NCBI GenBank assembly: GCA_023412435.1
Contig: JAEYNS010000134.1
Span: 1-9,882 of the forward strand
From: Actinomycetes bacterium
Lineage (GTDB): Bacteria; Actinomycetota; Actinomycetes; Propionibacteriales; Propionibacteriaceae
Direction: 5' to 3'
DNA length: 9,882 nucleotides
Each line of letters starts with the position of its first letter. Position 1 is the stretch's first letter. A program made the position numbers and the translations under genes. Positions 1 to 6,018 of this stretch are shown here, piece after piece. A model generated the notes under the pieces. It searched no databases, was not told the origin of the DNA, and saw nothing but the letters and a program-made list of their open reading frames with translations.

Positions 1-1
1 G

Positions 2-157
2 AAGTACGGCCGCTCCCGGTTCGCGGGTGGGCGGGTTGATCTGAAGCACCACCTGCTCGACCCGGTCATCGTGGTCGGCCCTTGGGTGGCAGCGGTCGGG
101 CTCGGGGTCCTCTGGATCCGGGGGGCCCTGAAGCTGCGGTCTCGGCGTCGACGCTGA
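2..157 (+). CDS. C-terminal end of a membrane-associated protein (partial, unknown)
   Basis: Frame 2 is open from the left edge to a TGA at 155-157, giving 51 residues of a gene whose start lies outside the window. The visible tail has a polar first part (KYGRSRFAGGRVDLKHH), then a hydrophobic stretch at about residues 21-40 (PVIVVGPWVAAVGLGVLWI) that looks like one membrane-spanning helix, and ends in a very basic tail (RSRRRR), which would favour a cytoplasmic C-terminus. I do not recognise a family from so short a piece. It converges on the CPBP protease gene, with only 16 bases between the two stop codons. The assignment as coding rests on the open frame, the sensible transmembrane segment, and the lack of any better reading on either strand. 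Confidence 0.55.
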   Translation, partial: KYGRSRFAGGRVDLKHHLLDPVIVVGPWVAAVGLGVLWIRGALKLRSRRRR

Positions 158-173
158 CGCCGGCGGTGTTCGG

Positions 174-944
174 TCAGCTGTGGACGGGCTCCCGGGACGC
201 CGGGAGCACCTCGGTGCCGACGCGACGCGAGCCGCGCGGCATCAGGTAGCAGCCCCAGGCGATGAACCACACCGAGACCACGGCCGCGAGGAGGACCTCG
301 ACCGACTCAGGCACCGGGATCGACCCGTCCTGCAGGAAGGCGATGAAGTCGATGAGGGCGTGGACGATGATCAGCGGCCAGATCGCCCCGGTCCGCAGCG
401 CGTAGGCGGTGAACGCGAAGCCGATGGCGGCGGTGTAGCACAGCTGCAAGACGGCCTGGAGCAGGCCTTCCCCGGCCATCAGGTTCATCAGGTGCGTGAT
501 GCTGAACAACGCGGTTGTGATCAGCACCGCGGGCCAGATCCCGAGGCGCTGGAGAGCGCGCAGCATCAGCCCGCGGAACGCCGCCTCCTCGACGAAACCC
601 ACCAGCAGGGCGAGCCCGAGGAATCCGGCGATCGCGCCGAACTCGGCGGGCGCCAACCCTGGGTAGAAGTTGAGCAGCACCGGCAGGAACATCGGAAGCA
701 GCCACAACCAGTCACGACCTCGAACAGGGCGGAACCCGATCTTGCGCCACCAGCCGAGGGCACTGACGACGAGCACCAACGCCCCCGTGAGCAGGGCGTT
801 CGCCAGGGCGTAGACCGACAGCCCGCTGAGCCCGAGAAAGTGGCCCGCGGTGCCGGAGAAGAGATAGACCGCAATGACGAGCGATTCCACGAGCAAGACG
901 AAAACGAAAGGATGACGCTCGGGAAAACGCTTTTCAGTTGTCAC
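174..944 (-). CDS. CPBP family intramembrane metalloprotease (CAAX prenyl protease-like, Abi)
   Basis: A predicted polytopic membrane protein of 256 residues. It carries the three CPBP/Abi (PF02517) motifs in order: EEAAFRG (EExxxR, residues 119-125), FSITH (FxxxH, about 147-151) and HALID (HxxxD, about 195-199). In characterised relatives the Glu and His residues form the intramembrane active site. Bacterial members include bacteriocin self-immunity and anti-sigma or peptide-processing proteases, and the substrate here cannot be told. About seven or eight hydrophobic segments are visible. I chose the GTG at 944 because GAAGGA (954-959) lies 9 bases before it; an in-frame TTG at 965 would add 7 residues but has no good ribosome-binding site. 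The gene is last in the minus-strand block, 166 bases after the unknown membrane protein gene, and has an 18-bp near-palindrome about 45 bases before its start, suggesting its own regulation. Confidence 0.88.
   Translation of the reverse strand: MTTEKRFPERHPFVFVLLVESLVIAVYLFSGTAGHFLGLSGLSVYALANALLTGALVLVVSALGWWRKIGFRPVRGRDWLWLLPMFLPVLLNFYPGLAPAEFGAIAGFLGLALLVGFVEEAAFRGLMLRALQRLGIWPAVLITTALFSITHLMNLMAGEGLLQAVLQLCYTAAIGFAFTAYALRTGAIWPLIIVHALIDFIAFLQDGSIPVPESVEVLLAAVVSVWFIAWGCYLMPRGSRRVGTEVLPASREPVHS
188..207. terminator. Inverted repeat at convergent gene ends, possible terminator
   Basis: GCTCCCGG (188-195) and CCGGGAGC (200-207) form a perfect 8-bp stem with a 4-base loop. It lies 30 bases after the stop of the left-edge + strand gene and inside the last codons of the convergent CPBP gene. 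There is no T-tract, which is common for actinobacterial hairpin terminators but leaves the call weak. It could equally be chance in GC-rich coding DNA. Confidence 0.3.
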
Positions 945-988
945 AGGAACAGGTCCTTCACCCAAAGAAATGCCGACCGCTATGGCCG

Positions 989-1006
989 GCTATTGTGCAC
1001 GATAGC
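989..1006. promoter_or_regulatory. 18-bp near-palindrome upstream of the CPBP protease gene (candidate operator)
   Basis: GCTATTGTGCACGATAGC matches its own reverse complement at 16 of 18 positions and is centred on GTGCAC. It is more AT-rich than its surroundings and lies 45-62 bases before the GTG start at 944, where a dimeric repressor would act. I could not identify a convincing -35/-10 pair around it. The regulator is unknown and no regulator gene is present in the window. Confidence 0.4.
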
Positions 1007-1078
1007 GCACCCGTCGCCGCTGCGCAGGCGATTCTGGCAGCCCACCGAATGACACCCGCCGCTGATGCGTGAGTCGAC

Positions 1079-1103
1079 CAGCCGGAGCGGACGTGCCGGG
1101 CTG
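1079..1103 (-). terminator. Hairpin after the membrane protein stop, possible terminator
   Basis: CAGCCGG (1079-1085) can pair with CCGGGCTG (1096-1103) with one bulged G, giving a 7-bp GC-rich stem and a 10-base loop. It begins 7 bases past the minus-strand stop codon at 1111-1113. No T-tract follows. The position supports a terminator separating this gene from the CPBP gene, but the structure is modest. Confidence 0.35.
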
Positions 1104-1110
1104 CGCGCCC

Positions 1111-1890
1111 CTACCGGCGGGCCTTCCGACCGATCGGCAGCACAACGGCGACCCCCCAGCCTGCGATCGCCACGCCCCACAACCAGTGCGGCATCGCCCC
1201 CGCCCGCTCCGGGTAGACCAGCGAGCCGTAGGCCACGATCGCCGCCGTCAGGGCGAAACCGACCCGCCACAGAAGCAGGTCGGAGCGCCAGGCCGACAGC
1301 AGTCCGGCGCCGGCGGACAGGACGAGCCCCAGGGCGATCTGGACGGGCCAGTGGTCAACGCCGTTGGTGATGTCTCCACCCACCCCTGCGGCGGCCGGAA
1401 GGTAGGTGAACCACGCGTACCCGAGCCACAGCGGCACCCCCGCGCCGACAGCGCCCGCCCAGATCGCGCCCGGGCGGGCGTCTTGGCGGGCCGGCGGCTG
1501 ACCCGGCGCCAGCAACCGCTGGATCGCCACGGTCGGGGCAGCCAGCCCGAGCGCGACCCAGACCGGGCCCGGGTCGAGCAGGACGAGACCGGACAGCAGC
1601 AGGGCGGCGACCACGAGCCCGAGCAGGATCAGCCCCGGCCACGGCCGGTCGGGACGCGTTCCGATCCAGCCGAAGGCGCCCGCGATGAGGAAGGTGAACA
1701 GTGACCCCCAACTCGCCTCGAGCGACACCGGCCACTCCCAGCGTGGGTCCGACAACCCGAACACGGTTCCCAGGTCGATCAGCCCCATCATCAACACCGC
1801 GGCCGCCGGCACGCACAACCAGGCGAGGACCCGGGCGGCCAGGATGCGGGGGCGAGCGTCGACTTCCGGTGCGGGCGCAGCTGATTTCAC
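1111..1890 (-). CDS. Polytopic membrane protein of unknown function
   Basis: A 259-residue protein that is hydrophobic almost throughout. Candidate membrane helices lie near residues 18-40, 60-76, 86-104, 109-125, 142-160, 181-200, 205-224 and 235-253, so six to eight spans. Short loops are rich in Trp, Pro and Arg (for example DPRWEWP, about 48-54, and TRPDRPWP, about 78-85), and the C-terminus is basic (GRKARR). I recognise no family motif, and no catalytic residue pattern stands out. The start is a GTG with no clear ribosome-binding site upstream, so the exact N-terminus is uncertain. The gene follows the NERD-helicase gene on the same strand after 77 bases. Co-transcription is therefore possible but not shown. 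Confidence 0.75.
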   Translation of the reverse strand: MKSAAPAPEVDARPRILAARVLAWLCVPAAAVLMMGLIDLGTVFGLSDPRWEWPVSLEASWGSLFTFLIAGAFGWIGTRPDRPWPGLILLGLVVAALLLSGLVLLDPGPVWVALGLAAPTVAIQRLLAPGQPPARQDARPGAIWAGAVGAGVPLWLGYAWFTYLPAAAGVGGDITNGVDHWPVQIALGLVLSAGAGLLSAWRSDLLLWRVGFALTAAIVAYGSLVYPERAGAMPHWLWGVAIAGWGVAVVLPIGRKARR

Positions 1891-1967
1891 GCGGCGAAGA
1901 GTAACGGCGGCGGGGGCCGGCCGCGAAGCCCTCCCCCACCGATGTGGACGCGGTCGCGCCCGACGAC

Positions 1968-3638
1968 TCAGCGCTCCCCTGCTCCGACCAGCTGGCGGTG
2001 GACGTCAGGACCGCCGATCCGCTCGACCACGGCGGGGTCTCCCACCACCACCAGCCGGTCGGTGGCTCGGGAGAGTCCGACGTAGAGCCGTTCCCGGCTG
2101 CGGTCGCGCGTGCCGTGCTCGTTGATGCAGAGCACCACCGCGCGCCGCTCCATCCCCTTGAAGCCGAGGACGTGGCCGTAGAAGACGTCCTCGTTGGACC
2201 AGAACTCTTCCCAGTAGGCGGCGAACCCGAGCGCTTCCTGCCGCTCGGTCTGCACCGGGTGTCGGGCGCCCATGGTGAGCAGCGCGACGTCCCTGGGTTC
2301 CCAGCCCTCCTCGAGCAGCCGCTCGACCTGTTCGTCCGCGGCGTCGATGGCGTCCGCCGTGGTGACCGGGATGAACTCGACCGCGGCACCGTCGCCGCCC
2401 CGCAGCACCATCGAGGCGGGGGCGAGCGGGGCGAAACTCTGTGCGATCTGGCGGGTGTTGCGCAGGTTGTGGTCGAGCACCAGCGGCACCATCGCAAGCG
2501 GCGGCCTGCCAAAGCGGGCGAAGACCCGTTGCCGCTCGTCGCTGTAGGCGAAGATGCCGCCCGCCTCCTCGTCGCGCAGGGCGGCAACCAGCGGTGTCCA
2601 CCAGTCATCGGCGAAGTCCTGGGCCTCGTCCACGATCACGGCGTCGAAACGCTGGTCGGCAGTGAGCTCGGCGGCGCGTTGGGCCATCCGGGTGGGCAGC
2701 TCGAGCTCCCAGAAGTCGGAGTCGTCTCGGGAGCCCGTGATCTCGATTCCCCAGCTGCGGGCCAGGTCTTCGAAGGTGCCGACGAAAGAGGGCTGCTTCT
2801 TCCGCGAACCCACCAGCAACTGCCGGCGCAGGTGGTGGGCGAGGCCGTAGCTGTAGCAGACCACCGCCACCCGTTGCGGGGTGCCGTGGAACCGGCCCCC
2901 AGCGAGGTCGGCGGCCTGTCGGACGGCGAGCACAGTCTTGCCGCTGCCGGCGCCGCCGCGGATCTCCACCCGGTTCAGCAGGCGGGTGACGCCGAGCAGT
3001 TGGGCCTGCTCGAGGGTGAGGCGGTCCGCGAGCGCGGCACGGTCCTCCGCGATCGCGGCAGGGTCGCGCGGGGGAAGGTTCCGGCCGGTGAGGATCTCGC
3101 GGATCAGGTCGATGTCGTCCTCGGTGGGCGGACGGGCGTCGGTCCGGTGCAGCGAGGTGGTGTCCCAGACCCGGACCCCCAGTTCGTCCAGGTCATTGCG
3201 TCCGCTGATCTGCCAGCGCGGGCAGTCGGGGGTCGCGAAGTCGTGATGCAGGTCGGTCCGGGCCAGCACCACGTGGTGGGACCAGCGGACCCGCGTCCGG
3301 GATCGCCAGCGCGGATCGGCCTCGACGTAGTGGCGCAGCGCGTAGACCGCGTCCCTGGCCTGGGCGACCGGGTGGATCTGCGCAGCGCCGCCGTCGCGGG
3401 TGATCATCCAGCGTCCGTCCGACTCGACCCAGACGTGGCTGCCCTTCACCTCGATGACAACGATCCCGGAGCCCGGCATGAGGACGACGAGGTCGGCCTC
3501 ATGGTCTTTGTGGGGGTCGGAGAGCCGATAGTTCGCGAGCAGAACGGAGTGCTCGTCGAACTGGTTGTGCAGCCGCTGCCACACCTCACGTTCCGACGGC
3601 GTGACGAAGACGGGTCGATCAGGCAGGCACGTGGCCAC
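1968..3638 (-). CDS. NERD nuclease-domain / UvrD-like superfamily 1 helicase fusion
   Basis: A 556-residue predicted DNA-processing enzyme. Residues about 12-130 resemble the NERD (nuclease-related) domain of the PD-(D/E)XK fold: an acidic helix (SEREVW), D49 in HEADLVVL, and E63-x-K65 in VIEVKG. The C-terminal part is an SF1A helicase ATPase: Walker A GGAGSGKT (228-235), Walker B VIVDEAQD (334-341), a motif III-like YSDERQRVF (365-373), motif IV-like LDHNLRNTRQ (388-397), and motif VI YVGLSRATDRLVVV (519-532). All key residues are present, so both activities look intact. At 556 residues it is shorter than UvrD or Rep, fitting the compact NERD-helicase proteins. The start is GTG with GGGAGG 6 bases upstream. 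It probably acts in DNA repair or defence against foreign DNA; this is inference from family membership. It is separated from the SRPBCC gene by 97 bases containing a hairpin, so it may have its own promoter. Confidence 0.92.
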   Translation of the reverse strand: MATCLPDRPVFVTPSEREVWQRLHNQFDEHSVLLANYRLSDPHKDHEADLVVLMPGSGIVVIEVKGSHVWVESDGRWMITRDGGAAQIHPVAQARDAVYALRHYVEADPRWRSRTRVRWSHHVVLARTDLHHDFATPDCPRWQISGRNDLDELGVRVWDTTSLHRTDARPPTEDDIDLIREILTGRNLPPRDPAAIAEDRAALADRLTLEQAQLLGVTRLLNRVEIRGGAGSGKTVLAVRQAADLAGGRFHGTPQRVAVVCYSYGLAHHLRRQLLVGSRKKQPSFVGTFEDLARSWGIEITGSRDDSDFWELELPTRMAQRAAELTADQRFDAVIVDEAQDFADDWWTPLVAALRDEEAGGIFAYSDERQRVFARFGRPPLAMVPLVLDHNLRNTRQIAQSFAPLAPASMVLRGGDGAAVEFIPVTTADAIDAADEQVERLLEEGWEPRDVALLTMGARHPVQTERQEALGFAAYWEEFWSNEDVFYGHVLGFKGMERRAVVLCINEHGTRDRSRERLYVGLSRATDRLVVVGDPAVVERIGGPDVHRQLVGAGER

Positions 3639-3717
3639 GCGAAGCCTCCCAGCGGTCGTCGATCAGCCAAGGATCTCACCGCAGGCTGACAGCCGGCAGC
3701 CGAACGCAGCGAGCGCG

Positions 3718-3732
3718 GACCCCTCCGGGGTC
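3718..3732 (-). terminator. GC-rich hairpin after the SRPBCC gene stop, possible terminator
   Basis: GACCCC (3718-3723) and GGGGTC (3727-3732) form a perfect 6-bp stem with a 3-base loop, beginning 3 bases past the minus-strand stop at 3736-3738. There is no T-tract. The position, directly between two co-oriented genes, suggests transcription termination or attenuation before the NERD-helicase gene. Confidence 0.4.
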
Positions 3733-3735
3733 GGC

Positions 3736-4404
3736 TCAGCGGGGGTCGTCGTCCGCGCGGGCGTCCCTGGGATAGGGTCCGTAGTCGGCAGGGATGCCGG
3801 GCTCGCCGATCATCCCGGGGCCGCCCAGGCCGGGGGTGCGCATCTCGTCATCCCGGAAGCTCGCCTCGTACCCGGCCGGGTCGCCGACCTTGCCCGAGTC
3901 GCCGATCGACGCGGCGGCGTCCGCCACCCCGGGGGTGGCCAGGTCAGCGCCCTCGTTGATCGACCCGCGCCATCCGCCGGTGGCAGTGGCGGCCCGCTCC
4001 ACGAACCGCTTGAAGTTCTCCAGGTCGTCGGCGGCCTGGGTCTCGACGAGGTGGAAGAACTCGCCGACCTTCTCGACGAAGCCCTCCGGCTCGTACTCCA
4101 GGGTGAGGTGCACCTCGGTCTGCGAGGGAGTGATCGAGGTGAAGGTGACCTCACCGGCGTTCGTGGCTCCTTCCACAGCGGCCCAGGCCACCTTCCGGTC
4201 GGGCACCTGCTCGAGGATCTTGGCCACCCACTGCCGCCGGACGCCGGCCAGCTCGGCTACCCACTCGAGCCGGTCATCGCTCAACTGGGTGACCCGCTCG
4301 ACCGCCCCCATGAACTCGGGGAAGTCCTCGAACTGGGTCCACTGGTTGTAGACGATGTTCAGCGGCATCTCGACGATCACTGACTTATCGACCCTGGTCG
4401 TCAT
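3736..4404 (-). CDS. SRPBCC family (polyketide cyclase/dehydrase-like) protein
   Basis: A 222-residue soluble protein. Residues 1-140 resemble the START/SRPBCC helix-grip fold of the cyclase/dehydrase type: VDKSVIVEMPLNIVYNQWTQFEDFPEFM near the N-terminus, the middle strands ending in KVAWAAVEG, and the long C-terminal helix LVETQAADDLENFKRFVERA (about 119-138) that closes the hydrophobic cavity. Small actinobacterial members of this type are common, and most have no known ligand. Residues 141-222 form an additional tail rich in Gly, Pro and Asp that looks disordered. The ATG start is supported by GAGGAGG 5 bases upstream. The same reading frame stays open far upstream, but that part overlaps the glycosylase gene in another frame and is not coding. 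The gene follows the glycosylase by 113 bases and ends at a hairpin, so it may be a separate unit. No polyketide genes are nearby, so a literal cyclase role is unlikely. Confidence 0.85.
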   Translation of the reverse strand: MTTRVDKSVIVEMPLNIVYNQWTQFEDFPEFMGAVERVTQLSDDRLEWVAELAGVRRQWVAKILEQVPDRKVAWAAVEGATNAGEVTFTSITPSQTEVHLTLEYEPEGFVEKVGEFFHLVETQAADDLENFKRFVERAATATGGWRGSINEGADLATPGVADAAASIGDSGKVGDPAGYEASFRDDEMRTPGLGGPGMIGEPGIPADYGPYPRDARADDDPR

Positions 4405-4517
4405 CAGACCCTCCTCAACTCGCCCGGGAACGGGCACACGGTTGACTGCCGCAGCGCGGCTCCATCCCACCCGTACCCGGTTGGCCGCAGTCGACACAGC
4501 CCGGGGGGATCGCGGGG

Positions 4518-5255
4518 TCAGTGCGAGAGCCGGACGGCGCGGGCCAGGACGTCGTCCAGCATGTGCGGCGTGAGCTTGCCGGTGAAGGTGTTCTGCTGCG
4601 AGACGTGGAAGCACCCCAGCAGGGTCACCGTCCTGCCGTCCGGTGCCACCAGCTGCGCCTCGGAGCCGTGGCCGAACACCGGCGCGGGGCGCGGAACCTG
4701 CCAGCCGAGGTCGCTCAGGGTGGCCAGCACGGCTCCCCAACCGAAGGCACCGAGCGCGATCAGCACCCGGACCGACGGCAGCAGCTGCAGTTCGCGGGCC
4801 AGCCAGGGCGCGCACCGGCGGCGTTCCTGGGGGGTGGGCTTGTTCGCGGGCGGCGCGCACCTCACCGGGGCGGAGATCCGGACGCCGGCCAGTCGTAGCC
4901 CGTCGTCGATGGACACCGAGGTGGGCTGGCTGGCCAGCCCTGCCCGGTGGAGTCCGGCGTAGAGGAAGTCGCCGGACCGGTCGCCGGTGAACATCCGCCC
5001 GGTCCGGTTCGCACCGTGCGCGGCGGGCGCGAGCCCCACGACCAGGATCCGGGCGGCCGGGTCCCCGAACCCTGGCACCGGGCGGCCCCAGTAGACCTCG
5101 TCGCGGAACGCCGCCCGCTTCTCCAGCGCGACGGCTTCGCGCCACGCGACCAGACGCGGGCAGGCCCTGCACTCGATCAGCAGCGAGTCCACCCCGGCCA
5201 GCGACGCAGCTCCGGCCGCCGTCCCCGGGTACTCAGGGTCGTCCGGCGCAGGCAT
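4518..5255 (-). CDS. udgB: Uracil-DNA glycosylase, family 5 (UdgB type)
   Basis: A 245-residue base-excision-repair enzyme expected to remove uracil, and in this family often hypoxanthine or xanthine, from DNA, leaving an abasic site. Motif A is [19 protein letters not shown] (residues 74-92); it lacks the catalytic Asp/Asn of other UDG families, which is the family 5 hallmark. Motif B is [10 protein letters not shown] (217-226). Cysteines C29 and C32 (ECRACPRL), C133 and C148 have the arrangement of the 4Fe-4S cluster of UDG families 4 and 5. The length is close to that of known members. The ATG start has GAAGGAG 5 bases upstream. The gene lies 25 bases after the aldolase gene on the same strand, so it is probably the third gene of the kinase-aldolase operon, an unusual setting for a repair enzyme. 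Confidence 0.93.
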   Translation of the reverse strand: MPAPDDPEYPGTAAGAASLAGVDSLLIECRACPRLVAWREAVALEKRAAFRDEVYWGRPVPGFGDPAARILVVGLAPAAHGANRTGRMFTGDRSGDFLYAGLHRAGLASQPTSVSIDDGLRLAGVRISAPVRCAPPANKPTPQERRRCAPWLARELQLLPSVRVLIALGAFGWGAVLATLSDLGWQVPRPAPVFGHGSEAQLVAPDGRTVTLLGCFHVSQQNTFTGKLTPHMLDDVLARAVRLSH

Positions 5256-5280
5256 GGTGACTCCTTCGGCTGTCGCCCGA

Positions 5281-6000
5281 TCAGTAGCCCCTCGCGGCGC
5301 GCTGCGTCCCGGTCACGATCTCCTTGCCCGCGCTCGTCCCCAGCAGCACGGCACCCGCCCGCAGCAGGGCCGCCGCCTGGTCGTAGGACGTGATGGAGCC
5401 GGACGCCTTCACCGCCACGCCGTCCCGGACCCGGCCGGCGAGGTAGGCGATGGACGCGGGGTTGGCGACCTCCACCGCCCCCGAGCTCGCGTTCTTCAGG
5501 TAGGCCGCGCCGGCCTCCATCGACAACTCGACGGCGGCGTCCCGCTCGTCAGGGGTGAGCAGCGGAAGTTCGAGCATCACCTTCACCGGGACCCCCGCGG
5601 CCACCACCCCGGCGATGTCGTCGCGGAACCGGTCGTACAGGCCGCTCTTCAGCCAGCCCACCTGCACCCCGATGTCGATCTGCTGCGCGCCCAGGTCGAC
5701 CAGGCTCTGCGCCTCGGCGGCCTTGCCTCGAGACGTGGTCACGCCACAGGTGGGGAAGTCGAGGGCGGACGCCACGATCACGCCGGTGCCGCGCAGCACC
5801 TCCGCCACCTCGGCCACCCACGAGCCGGGCACCATCGCCGCGTTGAACCCGTACTCGACGGCCTCCCGGGCATGCTGCAGGATGCGCTCGCGGGTCGTGC
5901 CGGTCTCGATCAGGGTGTGCTGGATGTAGGGCGCAATGCTGCGCGGGGTGAGCGAGTCGAGGATGCTGCTGTCGAGTGCCATGCGCCCAGTCTCGTCCAT
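5281..6000 (-). CDS. deoC: DeoC-type aldolase (deoxyribose-phosphate aldolase, DeoC/LacD family)
   Basis: A 239-residue class I aldolase expected to cleave 2-deoxyribose-5-phosphate to glyceraldehyde-3-phosphate and acetaldehyde, or a related sugar phosphate. The catalytic set aligned to E. coli DeoC is present: D109 in [13 protein letters not shown] (D102), Schiff-base lysine K169 in YLKNASSG (K167) and K198 in VKASGSI (K201); K140 and E144 in [10 protein letters not shown] also match. Other positions diverge from typical DeoC: IQHTL for the usual (I/L)DHTLL, and AAMVPGSWV where many members have AVCVNPS-V, so a shifted substrate is possible. The first ATG (6000) lacks a good ribosome-binding site; a second in-frame ATG at 5982 (MALDSSILD) is a real alternative. 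It follows the sugar kinase gene by 18 bases and precedes the glycosylase by 25, indicating one operon. Confidence 0.87.
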   Translation of the reverse strand: MDETGRMALDSSILDSLTPRSIAPYIQHTLIETGTTRERILQHAREAVEYGFNAAMVPGSWVAEVAEVLRGTGVIVASALDFPTCGVTTSRGKAAEAQSLVDLGAQQIDIGVQVGWLKSGLYDRFRDDIAGVVAAGVPVKVMLELPLLTPDERDAAVELSMEAGAAYLKNASSGAVEVANPASIAYLAGRVRDGVAVKASGSITSYDQAAALLRAGAVLLGTSAGKEIVTGTQRAARGY

Positions 6001-6018
6001 CCCGATCGGTCGGGGCGA

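Noticed and set aside
945..965. TTG start at 965 for the CPBP gene
   Set aside because: It adds seven residues without a good ribosome-binding site, while the GTG at 944 has GAAGGA at a workable distance.
180..1052. 290-codon + strand open frame
   Set aside because: It is antisense to the CPBP protease gene, with charged low-complexity translation and no plausible ribosome-binding site.
1355..2608. 417-codon minus-strand frame
   Set aside because: It overlaps the NERD-helicase and the membrane protein in the wrong frame. The translation is Arg/Ser/Pro-rich shadow.
1944..3689. Long + strand open frame of 581 codons
   Set aside because: It is antisense to the NERD-helicase gene. Its translation is a low-complexity shadow with no domain, whereas the minus strand has all helicase motifs and a ribosome-binding site.
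3736..4404. Reading the SRPBCC gene as part of a polyketide pathway
   Set aside because: No ketosynthase, acyl carrier protein or tailoring gene is in the window, and this fold has many unrelated roles.
3736..5172. Apparent 478-residue minus-strand protein joining SRPBCC to an upstream region
   Set aside because: The upstream part overlaps the glycosylase gene in another frame and is Arg/Pro/Ala-rich shadow sequence. The real start at 4404 has GAGGAGG upstream.
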